64,000 nucleotides of DNA from positions 1 to 64,000 of IMG/VR virus record IMGVR_UViG_3300020392_000008; one strand, given 5' to 3'. The notes under the pieces were generated by a model that was not told the origin of the DNA, did no database searches, and saw only the letters and a list, made by a program, of their open reading frames with translations. Position numbers and translations under genes: made by a program. Origin of the DNA: a virus. Positions 54,501-62,340 of the stretch are shown in pieces. Positions within the stretch are counted from its first letter, which is position 1. Each line of letters starts with the position of its first letter.

Positions 54501-56383
54501 ATTATATCTGAACCTGCCGCCCCGTAATTATAGGTATCAATAATATAAGTCCCTGTTAAATACCAAGATAAGGCACCTGACCATATTTGATTTCCATTCA
54601 TGTTTATTCTACCTCCTGAGTTTAAACTTATGTCTTTACCGCTTGGAGAGGTAAGAGTAATGTTTCCATCACCTGTATTTAAATTTATTCCATTACTTGT
54701 TCCACTAGTTTCTATTTTAAATGACCTAGTAGTTGATATACTACTGTCACTATATTCTGTATTCCAAGTAGCGCTGTTATTAGTTAAATTAATAACATCA
54801 GTAGAAGTATTATTTATGCCTAGTACTCCGTCTAAGCCTAGAGACTGTCCGCCCGTAGGTGTGCTTATCCACTTTAATTCACCTGAAGCATTTGCCTCTA
54901 ATATTCTACCGCCTGAAGCGTGTGCAGTAGTAATAGCTATTGAGTTAGGTAGCTGTATAGTGTAGCTAGCTGGAGAACCTCCTGTATGTTCAGGGCCTTT
55001 TATACCTACATGATGAGCCGCGTTAGATGCTTCGCAGTATAATTTAAGTAATCCATGATTACTACCGTCTCCTCTTAAACCTAATTCATATATAATATCT
55101 ACTTTAGTGGCTTTATCTGTAGTAAAAAAGCTACCTGCTCCAAATGCTCCAGTATCATTGTATTGTATTTCAGTATCATTACCAAAAGGAGTTCCTCCCC
55201 CTGTTCCAGTGGGCGTGTTTATCCAAGAGAGCTGGCCTGTAGCATCGGATTCTAATATTTGATTAGCATTAGCGGGGCCAGTTGGTGGTAGTGTTATATT
55301 ATAACTTACAGCATTGGTTGTAAGAGGACCATTTAATTGCACGAATTTTTGAGAATTAGTACAAAATAACCTTAGAGCACCCGCTGGACCATTTGTTGCG
55401 TTTTCACCATATATTTCTAACATTCCAGGGTATCCGACACTTCCTCCACCACCTGCTCCTATTCTTACTTTTTCCCAGGCGGTTGCTGATCCAATAGTGC
55501 CTGATCCTGGAATATAAACAAATTCATCAGATCCAGCGAACGTATTATTATCATTATATTGTATTTGAGTAGGCCCGCCTCCAGGAGAAGGTATTCCGCC
55601 TGTTATATCAGATGCAGTTATATTAGCCCAATTAGCTTTACCGCTCCCTGTATCTTTTAAAAATTTTCCACCTAACGTAGTTTGTGTTCCATCAGATAAG
55701 CGAACTGAGTAGCTCGTTCCTCCACCGCTACCTGGAGAAGCGGAAAACACTCCTCCTATGTTTTCCACTGTACCGTTATTTGCAGCGGCTTGAACACCTA
55801 TATTAGTACTCGCGGCACCTTGAGATGAAAATAATCCTGCTTTTGCTAAAGTTCCGGTATGTGTATTTATGATTCTTAAACCGTTGACTAAATTATCTTC
55901 TATATTTAAAGAAGACTGTGGGTTTAAAGCACCTATTCCAATTACGCTGCCATTGTCTAATAATGTACCTGTTGCTAAATTATTGTTAAGATCTTCCCTA
56001 AGAGTGGTGTTTGATACCCCACCGGTGATTGGGTCTCCAATATTAATTCCAACCCCAATTGTTCCATTTGATGCTGATGTAATTCTACCCTGAGCGTCTA
56101 CTGTAATATTTGCATTCGTATAAGAACCTGCTTGAACAGCAGTGTTTGCTAGATCTATTGTACCTGACCCAGTTATGGTTCCTCCATTTAATCCAGTTCC
56201 AGCTGTTATTGAAGTAACTGTACCGGAACCTTGTGAAGTTTGCCATGATATGTTTCCAAGCCCATCTGTTACTAAAGATTGACCCGCAATTCCATCAGTA
56301 ATTGGCATAGTAAAGGCTCCATTACCAATTGTTAATTCATCTACTGATAAGTTTATGTATTTTCTAGTAGTCTTTGGTGGCAT
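51572..56383 (-). CDS. Long tail fibre with repeated linker motifs, 1603 aa
   Basis: Gly/Thr/Ser/Asn-rich fibre protein. Linkers of the form 'L..DA.G.LSW..TPTG' recur (SLVTDGLGNISW, ILESDATGQLSWINTPTG, ILEANASGELKWISTPTG, VLTSDANGNASW). A longer unit, GGVSNTTLREDLNNNLATGT, near residue 120 recurs near 1070 as GGTANTTLREDVNNNLATGT. Poly-Gly stretches and 'VGIGT.AP.RELHVKG' text typical of bacterial and phage fibres are present. The C-terminal 100 residues (about 1500-1603) form a distinct beta domain likely to be the tip. Late promoter at 56404-56412. It probably binds host surface glycans or proteins. Confidence 0.8.
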   Translation of the reverse strand: MPPKTTRKYINLSVDELTIGNGAFTMPITDGIAGQSLVTDGLGNISWQTSQGSGTVTSITAGTGLNGGTITGSGTIDLANTAVQAGSYTNANITVDAQGRITSASNGTIGVGINIGDPITGGVSNTTLREDLNNNLATGTLLDNGSVIGIGALNPQSSLNIEDNLVNGLRIINTHTGTLAKAGLFSSQGAASTNIGVQAAANNGTVENIGGVFSASPGSGGGTSYSVRLSDGTQTTLGGKFLKDTGSGKANWANITASDITGGIPSPGGGPTQIQYNDNNTFAGSDEFVYIPGSGTIGSATAWEKVRIGAGGGGSVGYPGMLEIYGENATNGPAGALRLFCTNSQKFVQLNGPLTTNAVSYNITLPPTGPANANQILESDATGQLSWINTPTGTGGGTPFGNDTEIQYNDTGAFGAGSFFTTDKATKVDIIYELGLRGDGSNHGLLKLYCEASNAAHHVGIKGPEHTGGSPASYTIQLPNSIAITTAHASGGRILEANASGELKWISTPTGGQSLGLDGVLGINNTSTDVINLTNNSATWNTEYSDSSISTTRSFKIETSGTSNGINLNTGDGNITLTSPSGKDISLNSGGRINMNGNQIWSGALSWYLTGTYIIDTYNYGAAGSDIILQSKRKVDIRTGNAGTTTAGGDLSIQSKGGRIGIYTYNGLDDSNTGGIDSLGPEAGESININSNAGDIIMTVRALGSIEFGKDLIGSVTTNFNGATDSTNIDNLVVGVTPGVTVNNVDATGLRLTVVISGGIATSILVSSGYQSAGGNNAKTAQGSGFRAGDIITLAASTFGGTQDLEIELTNQDLERAKMVMGSSLVGIGTYNPATKLELYSAGNTYALDNTLRFRDNDTVITSFQEQFIGKIEFFSNENTATGGGGGGVKSYIGGIQASNADSSIIFATATGLTPSLEGANPQDLVGERMRINAEGNVGIGTNAPDRELHVKGSSSILKLETTEAIGKNYLEFYDGSGEKGYVGYGSTANDNLIIANKEAGNKIQMLTTDSSGNTDTGFVIDEDSIIEMSSLSGTGTRMVVASATGILSAQAIPTGGSLTIGDSITGGTANTTLREDVNNNLATGTIKDDGIRVAIGANVSSNKLFLISSDSEEIGVDIRKVAGGFSPENDYSVALDLHTDLSQGATNEGTYGIRNTVGYSGPTTVNNANVGIVNSITSDLTNNKSSAVGIMNSNNAVNSLQSKYLIKNSSGGAHNTGQTNVYGVSTTMSDTYVNSIMGSLISVGGNATINIGSKIYIDPGAQATSILGNEIEIESTNGATLTTSRGQSINIDTDATTNIGIDISVTGGTNNYALKLVDGTEEDGYVLTSDANGNASWENGAPYIGQTLSSSSSSADAKKVLFVGTMGELQGDTDFTWDNSNKYFGIGTDTPGYPLHVFSANNITTKLESNGGYSRFVIDSNTSSYAVLQFNEANGRRWQLYSDGGDDCLKITRDDITTSPSPSTTTLKIDTDDNVQIPNGNLEASNGQITAAQGSMTVANNATVFDCDTGNGQSLDLANATGPVAVTFDNAKQGGTYFLKIKQKSSSPVEIDTWTLTGGNVKWPGGTAISLSAGANAIDTVVFYYDGVDMYANFAQNYSVPS
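53131..56013. repeat. Direct repeat inside the tail fibre gene
   Basis: About 45 nt near 53131-53175 (containing TCTTCCCTAAGAGTAGTGTT) recurs with few changes near 55970-56013 (TCTTCCCTAAGAGTGGTGTT). The coordinates span both copies, which lie about 2.8 kb apart in the same frame and encode the TTLRED.NNNLATGT unit. Recombination between them would delete the intervening fibre domains in frame. Confidence 0.7.
53728..53747. repeat. Perfect 20-bp GC-rich palindrome
   Basis: CACCGCCACC (53728-53737) is followed without a loop by its reverse complement GGTGGCGGTG (53738-53747). It lies in an otherwise AT-rich genome and falls within the codons for a Thr-Ala-Thr-(Gly)6 linker of the fibre. Confidence 0.85.
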
Positions 56384-56403
56384 TTATTTAAGATTTATTT
56401 AGT

Positions 56404-56412
56404 TTATTTATC
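56404..56412 (-). promoter_or_regulatory. Late-type promoter GATAAATAA
   Basis: Minus-strand GATAAATAA, 20 nt before the ATG of the 1603-residue fibre gene at 56383. Confidence 0.6.
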
Positions 56413-56430
56413 TAAATATATCTTTGTGGT

Positions 56431-57993
56431 TTATGACATAACTACAACTTTAATATTATTTTGAAATTTACTTTTAATTTCAATCTCATTAGGTCCTACT
56501 ATTCTGATTCTGCCTCCGCTAGCGATTTTTGTAGGATAGGGTGGGATATCCATATCCCATAACTCTACTAGTATGTCTTCTGTATTTAATTGATGAATAA
56601 TACTATCCCAAACTTGGCCTCCTGTTGAAAGATATTCTTCTACATATTTTTTACTATTTACCCATTCTTTTGTTACATATACATTATCATCTTGAGTATT
56701 TATAGCATCTGTAGAATCTCCTGCATTCCATACATTTTGTATATCTGTCCAAAACATATGATTTCCAAAAGTAGTATCGCCTTGATTTAAAGTATATGCA
56801 AGATTAGTTTTAACAAGTTCAAATTCACCAGTAGGGCTTTGATTATAAGTACCGTTATTTATTAAGCTACCATTTACTATAATTAATCTACCATTGTTAT
56901 CTACCGTAACCCCGGGTAATATTTCCATGTCTCCCCATACAATATACATTGCATGCTCAGGTATTTCTAAATCAGAAGTAATAGTATGCCATATACAGTG
57001 TTCATCTCCGGTTCCTCCTCCATATATTGGTATATTTAATACGCCGTTTAATAAGGTAGATGGGCCAGATGTTCCATTGGTAGTTAAACTCGTAACGCTC
57101 CCTCCGCTTCCTGTTCCACCGGCTGATAATATAACTATTCTTACACTAGACATATCTTGAGTCATAGTTACATCTATTGAGTTTAAATCATAATCATCTA
57201 TATGTCCATCTATTCTATCTCCGGTAACCGTGTCTATAAAATCTACAACCACACTGTCTGTCCCTAAACCATGTGTTATGGTTTTAGTAACATTAGATAC
57301 AAAGTTAGTTGTTTCAATGTAAGAAGCATTGTTTCCTCCGCCACCTCCGCCGCCACCGCAACATGTTAATCTAAATATTTCACCATTTTCATCAGTAAAA
57401 TAAAGATCTTGCGTAGTAGGCGTGTGAGTTGTGGCTAGGTTAGGGTTACCTATCCATACTATTCCACTACCTGGAGCCGGTGTTGGTGCTATTCCTGGAC
57501 TACCTGTAGTTTCAAGTAATGTAAGTCCATACATTACACCTCCATTTTCTGTTAAACTAACCCATCCTCTTCCATCTAAGTAGCCAATAAAGTCTTCTCC
57601 AAATTCAGGTCTTTGGTTTTGTATACCTGTGTATATTATTTCACCGGCTACTCCTACATCTGGCCAGTTTGGAAAATCAGTGTGTCTATATCTTTTTGCT
57701 TCAGCTACTTCAACTAAAAACGAGTTACCTTCAGCTCTTCCTTGTGAATCTATGTTAAATGTAGTTACGCCATTTAGTTTAACACTTAAATTATTATCTA
57801 CATTAATTTCTTTTACGTTAATGCTATCAAGCCCCTTAATGGCATTTGTAGTCTCATCATATTCAACATTATTTAAAAATTCAAGTAATGCAATAGATAA
57901 ATCATTAAAATTAAGGTTTGAAACCTCAATAATTGACCCTAGACTTGAATTAGTTAATCTTCTTATATTTGAAAGTTTGGAATATATAGCCAT
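56431..57993 (-). CDS. Tail fibre protein with poly-Gly hinge, 520 aa
   Basis: The N-terminal 70 residues are helical (SNIRRLTNSSLGSIIEV...), a likely attachment part. The rest is beta-rich. Around residue 210 a CC pair followed by eight Gly forms a hinge. The segment after it (NFVSNVTKTITHGLGTDSVVVDFIDTVTG) is a small beta domain seen in phage fibres, and another domain follows near 330. The C terminus is short and basic. A late-type promoter lies 21 nt upstream. It probably forms a proximal fibre subunit that pairs with the longer fibre encoded next. Confidence 0.75.
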   Translation of the reverse strand: MAIYSKLSNIRRLTNSSLGSIIEVSNLNFNDLSIALLEFLNNVEYDETTNAIKGLDSINVKEINVDNNLSVKLNGVTTFNIDSQGRAEGNSFLVEVAEAKRYRHTDFPNWPDVGVAGEIIYTGIQNQRPEFGEDFIGYLDGRGWVSLTENGGVMYGLTLLETTGSPGIAPTPAPGSGIVWIGNPNLATTHTPTTQDLYFTDENGEIFRLTCCGGGGGGGGNNASYIETTNFVSNVTKTITHGLGTDSVVVDFIDTVTGDRIDGHIDDYDLNSIDVTMTQDMSSVRIVILSAGGTGSGGSVTSLTTNGTSGPSTLLNGVLNIPIYGGGTGDEHCIWHTITSDLEIPEHAMYIVWGDMEILPGVTVDNNGRLIIVNGSLINNGTYNQSPTGEFELVKTNLAYTLNQGDTTFGNHMFWTDIQNVWNAGDSTDAINTQDDNVYVTKEWVNSKKYVEEYLSTGGQVWDSIIHQLNTEDILVELWDMDIPPYPTKIASGGRIRIVGPNEIEIKSKFQNNIKVVVMS

Positions 57994-58014
57994 TTATCAG
58001 TCCTACTATTTTTT

Positions 58015-58024
58015 TTATTTATTC
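58015..58024 (-). promoter_or_regulatory. Late-type promoter GAATAAATAA
   Basis: Minus-strand GAATAAATAA, 21 nt before the ATG at 57993. Confidence 0.6.
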
Positions 58025-58036
58025 TAGAAAACATGA

Positions 58037-59365
58037 CTAATTATTACGTGATTTATTTATTAATTCAGTTTTACTATCTATCTTTGATTCTTGTGAAAAA
58101 TTGCCATTAAAAACTATGCAATTATATAAATCAGCATTTATGACTTTATCTAAGTCACTATAAATAGAAGAAGACTTTATTTCATTTAAATATCCTCCAT
58201 ACACACAATCGAATATTTTAGAATACTTAATATCGTTATTTGAATGTAAATTACTGTCTTTTATGTTAGAATTTCTAATTATGCATTGCTCAAAAAGACA
58301 ATCCTCTAAATCTGCTTCAATATTACAATTGAAAAAATCCATATTTGTTAAAGAAAAACCTTTTTTAATTTTTGCATCTTTAACCTGTATTCTTTTTCTA
58401 GCTGTATCAAAATTAATGATTGCTTTATTCATTTCACAACAAGATATTAGTTCAAATAATTTATTTCTTATAGTTTTATAATTAGATTCTATTAAGAAAG
58501 AATGTTTTTTTAAATCGACTAATATTTGAATATCTGGATATGAGTGTTTAAAAATATCATAAGACTTAGTATTGTCTATTGTAGATTGATATTTTTCTAA
58601 TATTTTTTGTATTTTTCTTTTTTCGTCTAAATCAAATGAAAAGTTATTTTTTAAAGTTTCATATAAATGTTTACATGTGTAATTTATTAACTCAACCGAT
58701 TCCTTTTTCTTTTTTTGATAATTTTTACCGCCTGCGTATTTTATGGAAATATATCCATTTTCAATATTTGAAAAGTCAGTACCAAAATTAGATGATCTTG
58801 GAAAATTATACTCCATGGGATTTGCTCTTTCAAGTAGATTTCCTGTGAGCCTACTGGAATAAAGTTTTTTTGGATATATAAACATGGCTTTACTTTGATG
58901 TATCTTTTGTTTTTCAGAAGAGGATTCTGGCCACATTTCAAATATGTTTTTTTCATTAATATTTAAAATATATTTAAACTTATTTAAGGTTTCTAATTTA
59001 TTCTTTAAACCTAAATCCATTTCATTAAGGGATATTTTAATATTTAGATTAGATCTACTATTTGTAAAACCATTTTCATTTATAAAGTTCATACATTTAA
59101 GCATTGTATGAATAGCTTCATGATATGGCATTAGGTCTATATCTATTCTATTCATTCTATGTCCTCCTTCAAAGTCAGGAGATACGTATATTGCTTCATC
59201 AACAAACTTAACATTGGAGGATTTCTCTAGAGGTATTACATTTTTGCCTAAATATTTACTTAGTTTTAGAGAAATCTTTTCTTTAGATAAAGGGGTAAAA
59301 AATTGAAATGTAAATCCGACATTAGTATTATCAAAAAGAAATTTATTTTCTATATTATTATACAC
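58037..59365 (-). CDS. Amidoligase-like protein with pentapeptide-like C terminus
   Basis: 442 residues from GTG (59363-59365); no in-frame ATG lies nearby and a stop precedes it. Residues about 15-115 follow the phage amidoligase-like pattern: VGFTFQFFTPLS, LSKYLGKNVIPLE, SPDFEGGHRMNRIDIDLMPYHEA, INENGFTNSRSNLNIKIS. Positions that are acidic or His in active members (FEFF, siHiNIS) read FQFF and SNLNIKIS here, suggesting loss of activity. The middle is helical. Residues about 350-420 show pentapeptide-like repeats (TNMDFFNCNIEADLEDCLFE). A hairpin over the start codon and a late promoter indicate tight late control. The assignment is tentative. Confidence 0.5.
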   Translation of the reverse strand: MYNNIENKFLFDNTNVGFTFQFFTPLSKEKISLKLSKYLGKNVIPLEKSSNVKFVDEAIYVSPDFEGGHRMNRIDIDLMPYHEAIHTMLKCMNFINENGFTNSRSNLNIKISLNEMDLGLKNKLETLNKFKYILNINEKNIFEMWPESSSEKQKIHQSKAMFIYPKKLYSSRLTGNLLERANPMEYNFPRSSNFGTDFSNIENGYISIKYAGGKNYQKKKKESVELINYTCKHLYETLKNNFSFDLDEKRKIQKILEKYQSTIDNTKSYDIFKHSYPDIQILVDLKKHSFLIESNYKTIRNKLFELISCCEMNKAIINFDTARKRIQVKDAKIKKGFSLTNMDFFNCNIEADLEDCLFEQCIIRNSNIKDSNLHSNNDIKYSKIFDCVYGGYLNEIKSSSIYSDLDKVINADLYNCIVFNGNFSQESKIDSKTELINKSRNN

Positions 59366-59400
59366 GAGTAATGTTTTTTATTATTTATCCCATTATCGTG
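59363..59400 (-). promoter_or_regulatory. Hairpin covering a GTG start, with late promoter in its loop
   Basis: The minus strand reads CACGATAATG (59400-59391), a 17-nt loop, then CATTACTCGTG (59373-59363), pairing over 10 bp with one bulged base. The GTG start codon is the last triplet of the right arm. The late-type motif GATAAATAA (59389-59381) is inside the loop, 15 nt before the start. Read-through mRNA would hide the start; mRNA from the late promoter would lack the left arm. Confidence 0.6.
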
Positions 59401-59410
59401 AATTTTTTTA

Positions 59411-59635
59411 CTAATTAACTATTTGTATAGATACTTCATCTTTATGAACCCATACTTCTTTCCCTGCCATAAACGCAGTTTCATCTAGTTGATCATACAA
59501 ATATGTTTTTGTAGGATATTTAGCTAGCTGATATACGCCCATTTCATATCTCCAAGCAAATTCAAATTCTTTTTTTACTATTAAGTCTGGTAAGGTGTCT
59601 AATTTATTGTTGTAATCTTTTATTATAACTTTCAT
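59411..59635 (-). CDS. Small hypothetical protein, 74 aa
   Basis: Not recognised. Soluble, mixed charge, with aromatic residues (EFAWRYEMGVYQLAKYPTKTY) and no signal or membrane segment. It begins at ATG 59635 and ends 46 nt before the GTG start of the next leftward gene. Read-through from it would give the long transcript in which that start is folded into a hairpin. No late motif precedes it, so it may be expressed earlier than the fibre genes. Confidence 0.6.
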   Translation of the reverse strand: MKVIIKDYNNKLDTLPDLIVKKEFEFAWRYEMGVYQLAKYPTKTYLYDQLDETAFMAGKEVWVHKDEVSIQIVN

Positions 59636-59675
59636 ACTTTAAAACTTTTATATATTATACTAAATAAAAAATAAA

Positions 59676-59684
59676 GATAAATAA
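59676..59684 (+). promoter_or_regulatory. Late-type promoter GATAAATAA
   Basis: GATAAATAA on the plus strand, 16 nt before the ATG of the baseplate wedge gene at 59701. Confidence 0.6.
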
Positions 59685-59700
59685 AAAAAAATACACCTAA

Positions 59701-61362
59701 ATGGCTAAAACGGTTTCTAATTGGAAAATATTTAAATCTTTAGACTATTCTGTACAGATATTATTAAAACAAACCATAGATTATTTGTCAGGTAAGTTTA
59801 ACCAAAGTTTACAGGTTTTCACAGCAGCCAGTCCTTTTGGTCAAATTTTACTTGTTTTAGAAAATCTTAGTCAAATGATTTTTTACTACATCGAGGATTC
59901 TATAACTGAATTAAGTATGAAAGAGGCGACTAGAGTGTCTTCAATATATTCATTATCTACTTTAGCTGGTCATAGTCCTAGTAGAGCAATATCTGCAAAT
60001 GGAGAAATATCCCTTGTTACTACGTCTAATGCAGCAACGGCTGATTTTGATACTATTATAATACCTAATTTAAGTAAAATTAAATCTAGAAACAATGGGT
60101 TAAACTATATAATAAAATTACCTCAAGACGACATTAAATTTTCTATGAAAGGAAACAACAATGGACTTTCAATGAAAATATTACAGGGAAACATTGAAAC
60201 TCAAACATTAGTGGCGATTGGGCAAGAAATGGAAAGTTTTTCACTAAACTCAGCTCAAAATTATTTAGTTGATAATTATTTAGTAGACGTTTATGTAAAT
60301 GGAGAAAAATGGAAAAGGTATGATTCAATATTAGACATGCCCAGGGGAAAAAAAGGATACATAGTAAAAACAGGAATAACAACCGGCGTTGACATATTTT
60401 TTGGAAATGATTTTTTTGGAAAAGTACCTGCTAAAGGTTCAGAAATAAAAGTAGAATATTTAGTAAATAGTGGAGCATCTGGAAATATAATAACCGATCA
60501 AACTTCACAAGTATTATTTGATTGGTCAGATACAGGTTTTACGTTAACTGGAAACGAAGTAGATTTAAACGAATTCATCAAAATCAATACTGTCCATTCC
60601 CCTCAATTTGGAGCAAATCCAGAAGATTCAGAATTAACTAGATTATTGGCGCCAAAGCAGTCAAAAAGTTTTGCTTTAGTAAATATAGATCATTATGTAT
60701 CTATATTAAGAAGGTTAAAATTGTTTTCTGTAATAGATATTTTTCTTGACGAAAACGACAGTAGAATGCTAAATTTATTTTTAATACCTGACGTAACGAA
60801 GTTATTTAATTCTGGAAAAGATTATTTTAATATAGATTCAAATAGTTTTAAATTTAGCGAATTTAGAAAAAATGAATTACTTAGATATTTGAATATGACA
60901 GGGTCTAAATTAATATCTACAGATACCAAAATAGTAGACCCTATTATTAAAAAATATGTAATTAATATAAATACTATAGTATTCGATGACGTAGCAACTG
61001 AAATAATAAAAAAAGACATATATAATAATTTAGGTAATTATTTTATATCTAATAAAAGAAGAAAGAGAATACCTAAAAGTGACTTAATAAAAATTTTAGA
61101 AGAAATAGCTGGAATAGATTCAGTAAGTATTAATATAGTATCTGAAGATAATGAAGTGTCAATAATTCAAGACCCAAACGCAGACCTTATTGGAATTGAT
61201 GAATTTAATGACATTATCATAAAGGAATATGAGCTACCTATTATACAGGGAGGTTTTAAAGATAGATATGGAAATGAATATTCGCAAGGTATTTCCGAAC
61301 AGGCATTAGGTTCTGTAAATATACAAATAAAAAAAATAGTGCCTAGGCCACTTGAAAACTAA
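59701..61362 (+). CDS. 6: Baseplate wedge protein, gp6/J-like
   Basis: 553 residues (T4 gp6 is 660). The N-terminal helical region (ILLKQTIDYLSGKFNQSLQV, YYIEDSITELSMKEATR) is like the gp6 dimerisation helices. The C-terminal half has the baseplate J-like signature: STDTKIVDPIIKKYVININTIVF, then KKDIYNNLGNYF, RRKRIPKSDLIKILEEIAGIDSVSI. In T4 gp6 builds the inner iris of the baseplate and connects wedges. A late promoter is present and the following small gene overlaps its stop (TAATG), so this starts the operon that leads to the terminase. Confidence 0.8.
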   Translation: MAKTVSNWKIFKSLDYSVQILLKQTIDYLSGKFNQSLQVFTAASPFGQILLVLENLSQMIFYYIEDSITELSMKEATRVSSIYSLSTLAGHSPSRAISANGEISLVTTSNAATADFDTIIIPNLSKIKSRNNGLNYIIKLPQDDIKFSMKGNNNGLSMKILQGNIETQTLVAIGQEMESFSLNSAQNYLVDNYLVDVYVNGEKWKRYDSILDMPRGKKGYIVKTGITTGVDIFFGNDFFGKVPAKGSEIKVEYLVNSGASGNIITDQTSQVLFDWSDTGFTLTGNEVDLNEFIKINTVHSPQFGANPEDSELTRLLAPKQSKSFALVNIDHYVSILRRLKLFSVIDIFLDENDSRMLNLFLIPDVTKLFNSGKDYFNIDSNSFKFSEFRKNELLRYLNMTGSKLISTDTKIVDPIIKKYVININTIVFDDVATEIIKKDIYNNLGNYFISNKRRKRIPKSDLIKILEEIAGIDSVSINIVSEDNEVSIIQDPNADLIGIDEFNDIIIKEYELPIIQGGFKDRYGNEYSQGISEQALGSVNIQIKKIVPRPLEN

Positions 61363-61607
61363 TGACAAAAGATAGTATATACAGAGCAGCATATAATAGA
61401 AGAAAAAAATTGCTTAATACCGGGTACCAGTATAAAGAAAATATCCTTAAAAATACTTTATCTAAGCAAATGTATGGAGTAAATGAAACATTAGATACTT
61501 TTTTAAAAAATATAAATGATGTAGTTTATGAAAACATTGAAGCTGTAAAAAACATAAAAATTTTTGCAAATCCAGCATTAGATAAGTACGAAAGGGATAT
61601 AAAATAA
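61362..61607 (+). CDS. Small hypothetical protein, 81 aa
   Basis: Basic, helical protein (MTKDSIYRAAYNRRKKLL...), with no signal or membrane segment. Its ATG shares a base with the stop of the gp6-like gene, indicating coupling. The next gene starts 17 nt after its stop. No family recognised; a baseplate or packaging accessory protein is possible by position. Confidence 0.65.
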   Translation: MTKDSIYRAAYNRRKKLLNTGYQYKENILKNTLSKQMYGVNETLDTFLKNINDVVYENIEAVKNIKIFANPALDKYERDIK

Positions 61608-61624
61608 AGTATTAAAATTTAAAT

Positions 61625-62335
61625 ATGCTTAAGGATAAAGACAATAGAAAGGCTTTAAAAAATGAAATCGAAAGCCTATTAAGTGGAATAAATCATGAAG
61701 AACATAGTGACCTAAACGTAGATTCAGAATTATTAGAAGAAACTAAAATAGAAAGCCCTTATGATTTTGATGAAATGACTAGAGAATTTAATCAAAAGGC
61801 AAAGGAAATAACAGATTCCTTATTTGAATATTATGTAGAGCTAGGTATCTTAGAGGAAAACAATTATATAAAGTTAAAAAAAGAAATGGACACCGTTAAT
61901 ATGTCTAATATTTTTTTTCAAATAAAAACACTAAAGATAACTATAACTAAAATAATGGAAGAAATTACAACCGGTAATACTGCTCCTCGTTTAATGGAAG
62001 TATTTGGTCAGCTTCAAGATAAGTTAAAAACCCTAGTTCAAACACAGGCTAATCACATGTTATTTTTAGAAGAAACCTATAAGAAAATAAACAATGATGA
62101 TCCTAAAAATTCGAATAACTCTTTAAACAATTCAAATCCAGAGGGAGAATTTTTTATATCAGTTGGAACAAAAACAATGGTAGAAAGTCTACCTGAAAAC
62201 TCGCCAGAGTATGAAATGAAAGATGATTTAATCAACCCATCTAATAAATCAGATTTAATGAAAGAAAATAACATAAAAATAAAAGGAGAAGAAAATGATG
62301 ATTCTGATTTTATAGATGTTACTGAAATAATTTAA
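61625..62335 (+). CDS. Candidate small terminase subunit, gp16-like
   Basis: 236 residues. The central part (about 45-160) is helical with coiled-coil character (MTREFNQKAKEITDSLFEYY, FFQIKTLKITITKIMEEITT, GQLQDKLKTLVQTQANHMLF), as in the oligomerising core of gp16-type small terminases. The N and C termini are acidic and polar. It lies 5 nt before the large terminase gene, the position of gene 16 in T4. The assignment depends mainly on that position and the helical core. Confidence 0.5.
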   Translation: MLKDKDNRKALKNEIESLLSGINHEEHSDLNVDSELLEETKIESPYDFDEMTREFNQKAKEITDSLFEYYVELGILEENNYIKLKKEMDTVNMSNIFFQIKTLKITITKIMEEITTGNTAPRLMEVFGQLQDKLKTLVQTQANHMLFLEETYKKINNDDPKNSNNSLNNSNPEGEFFISVGTKTMVESLPENSPEYEMKDDLINPSNKSDLMKENNIKIKGEENDDSDFIDVTEII

Positions 62336-62340
62336 AGCTT

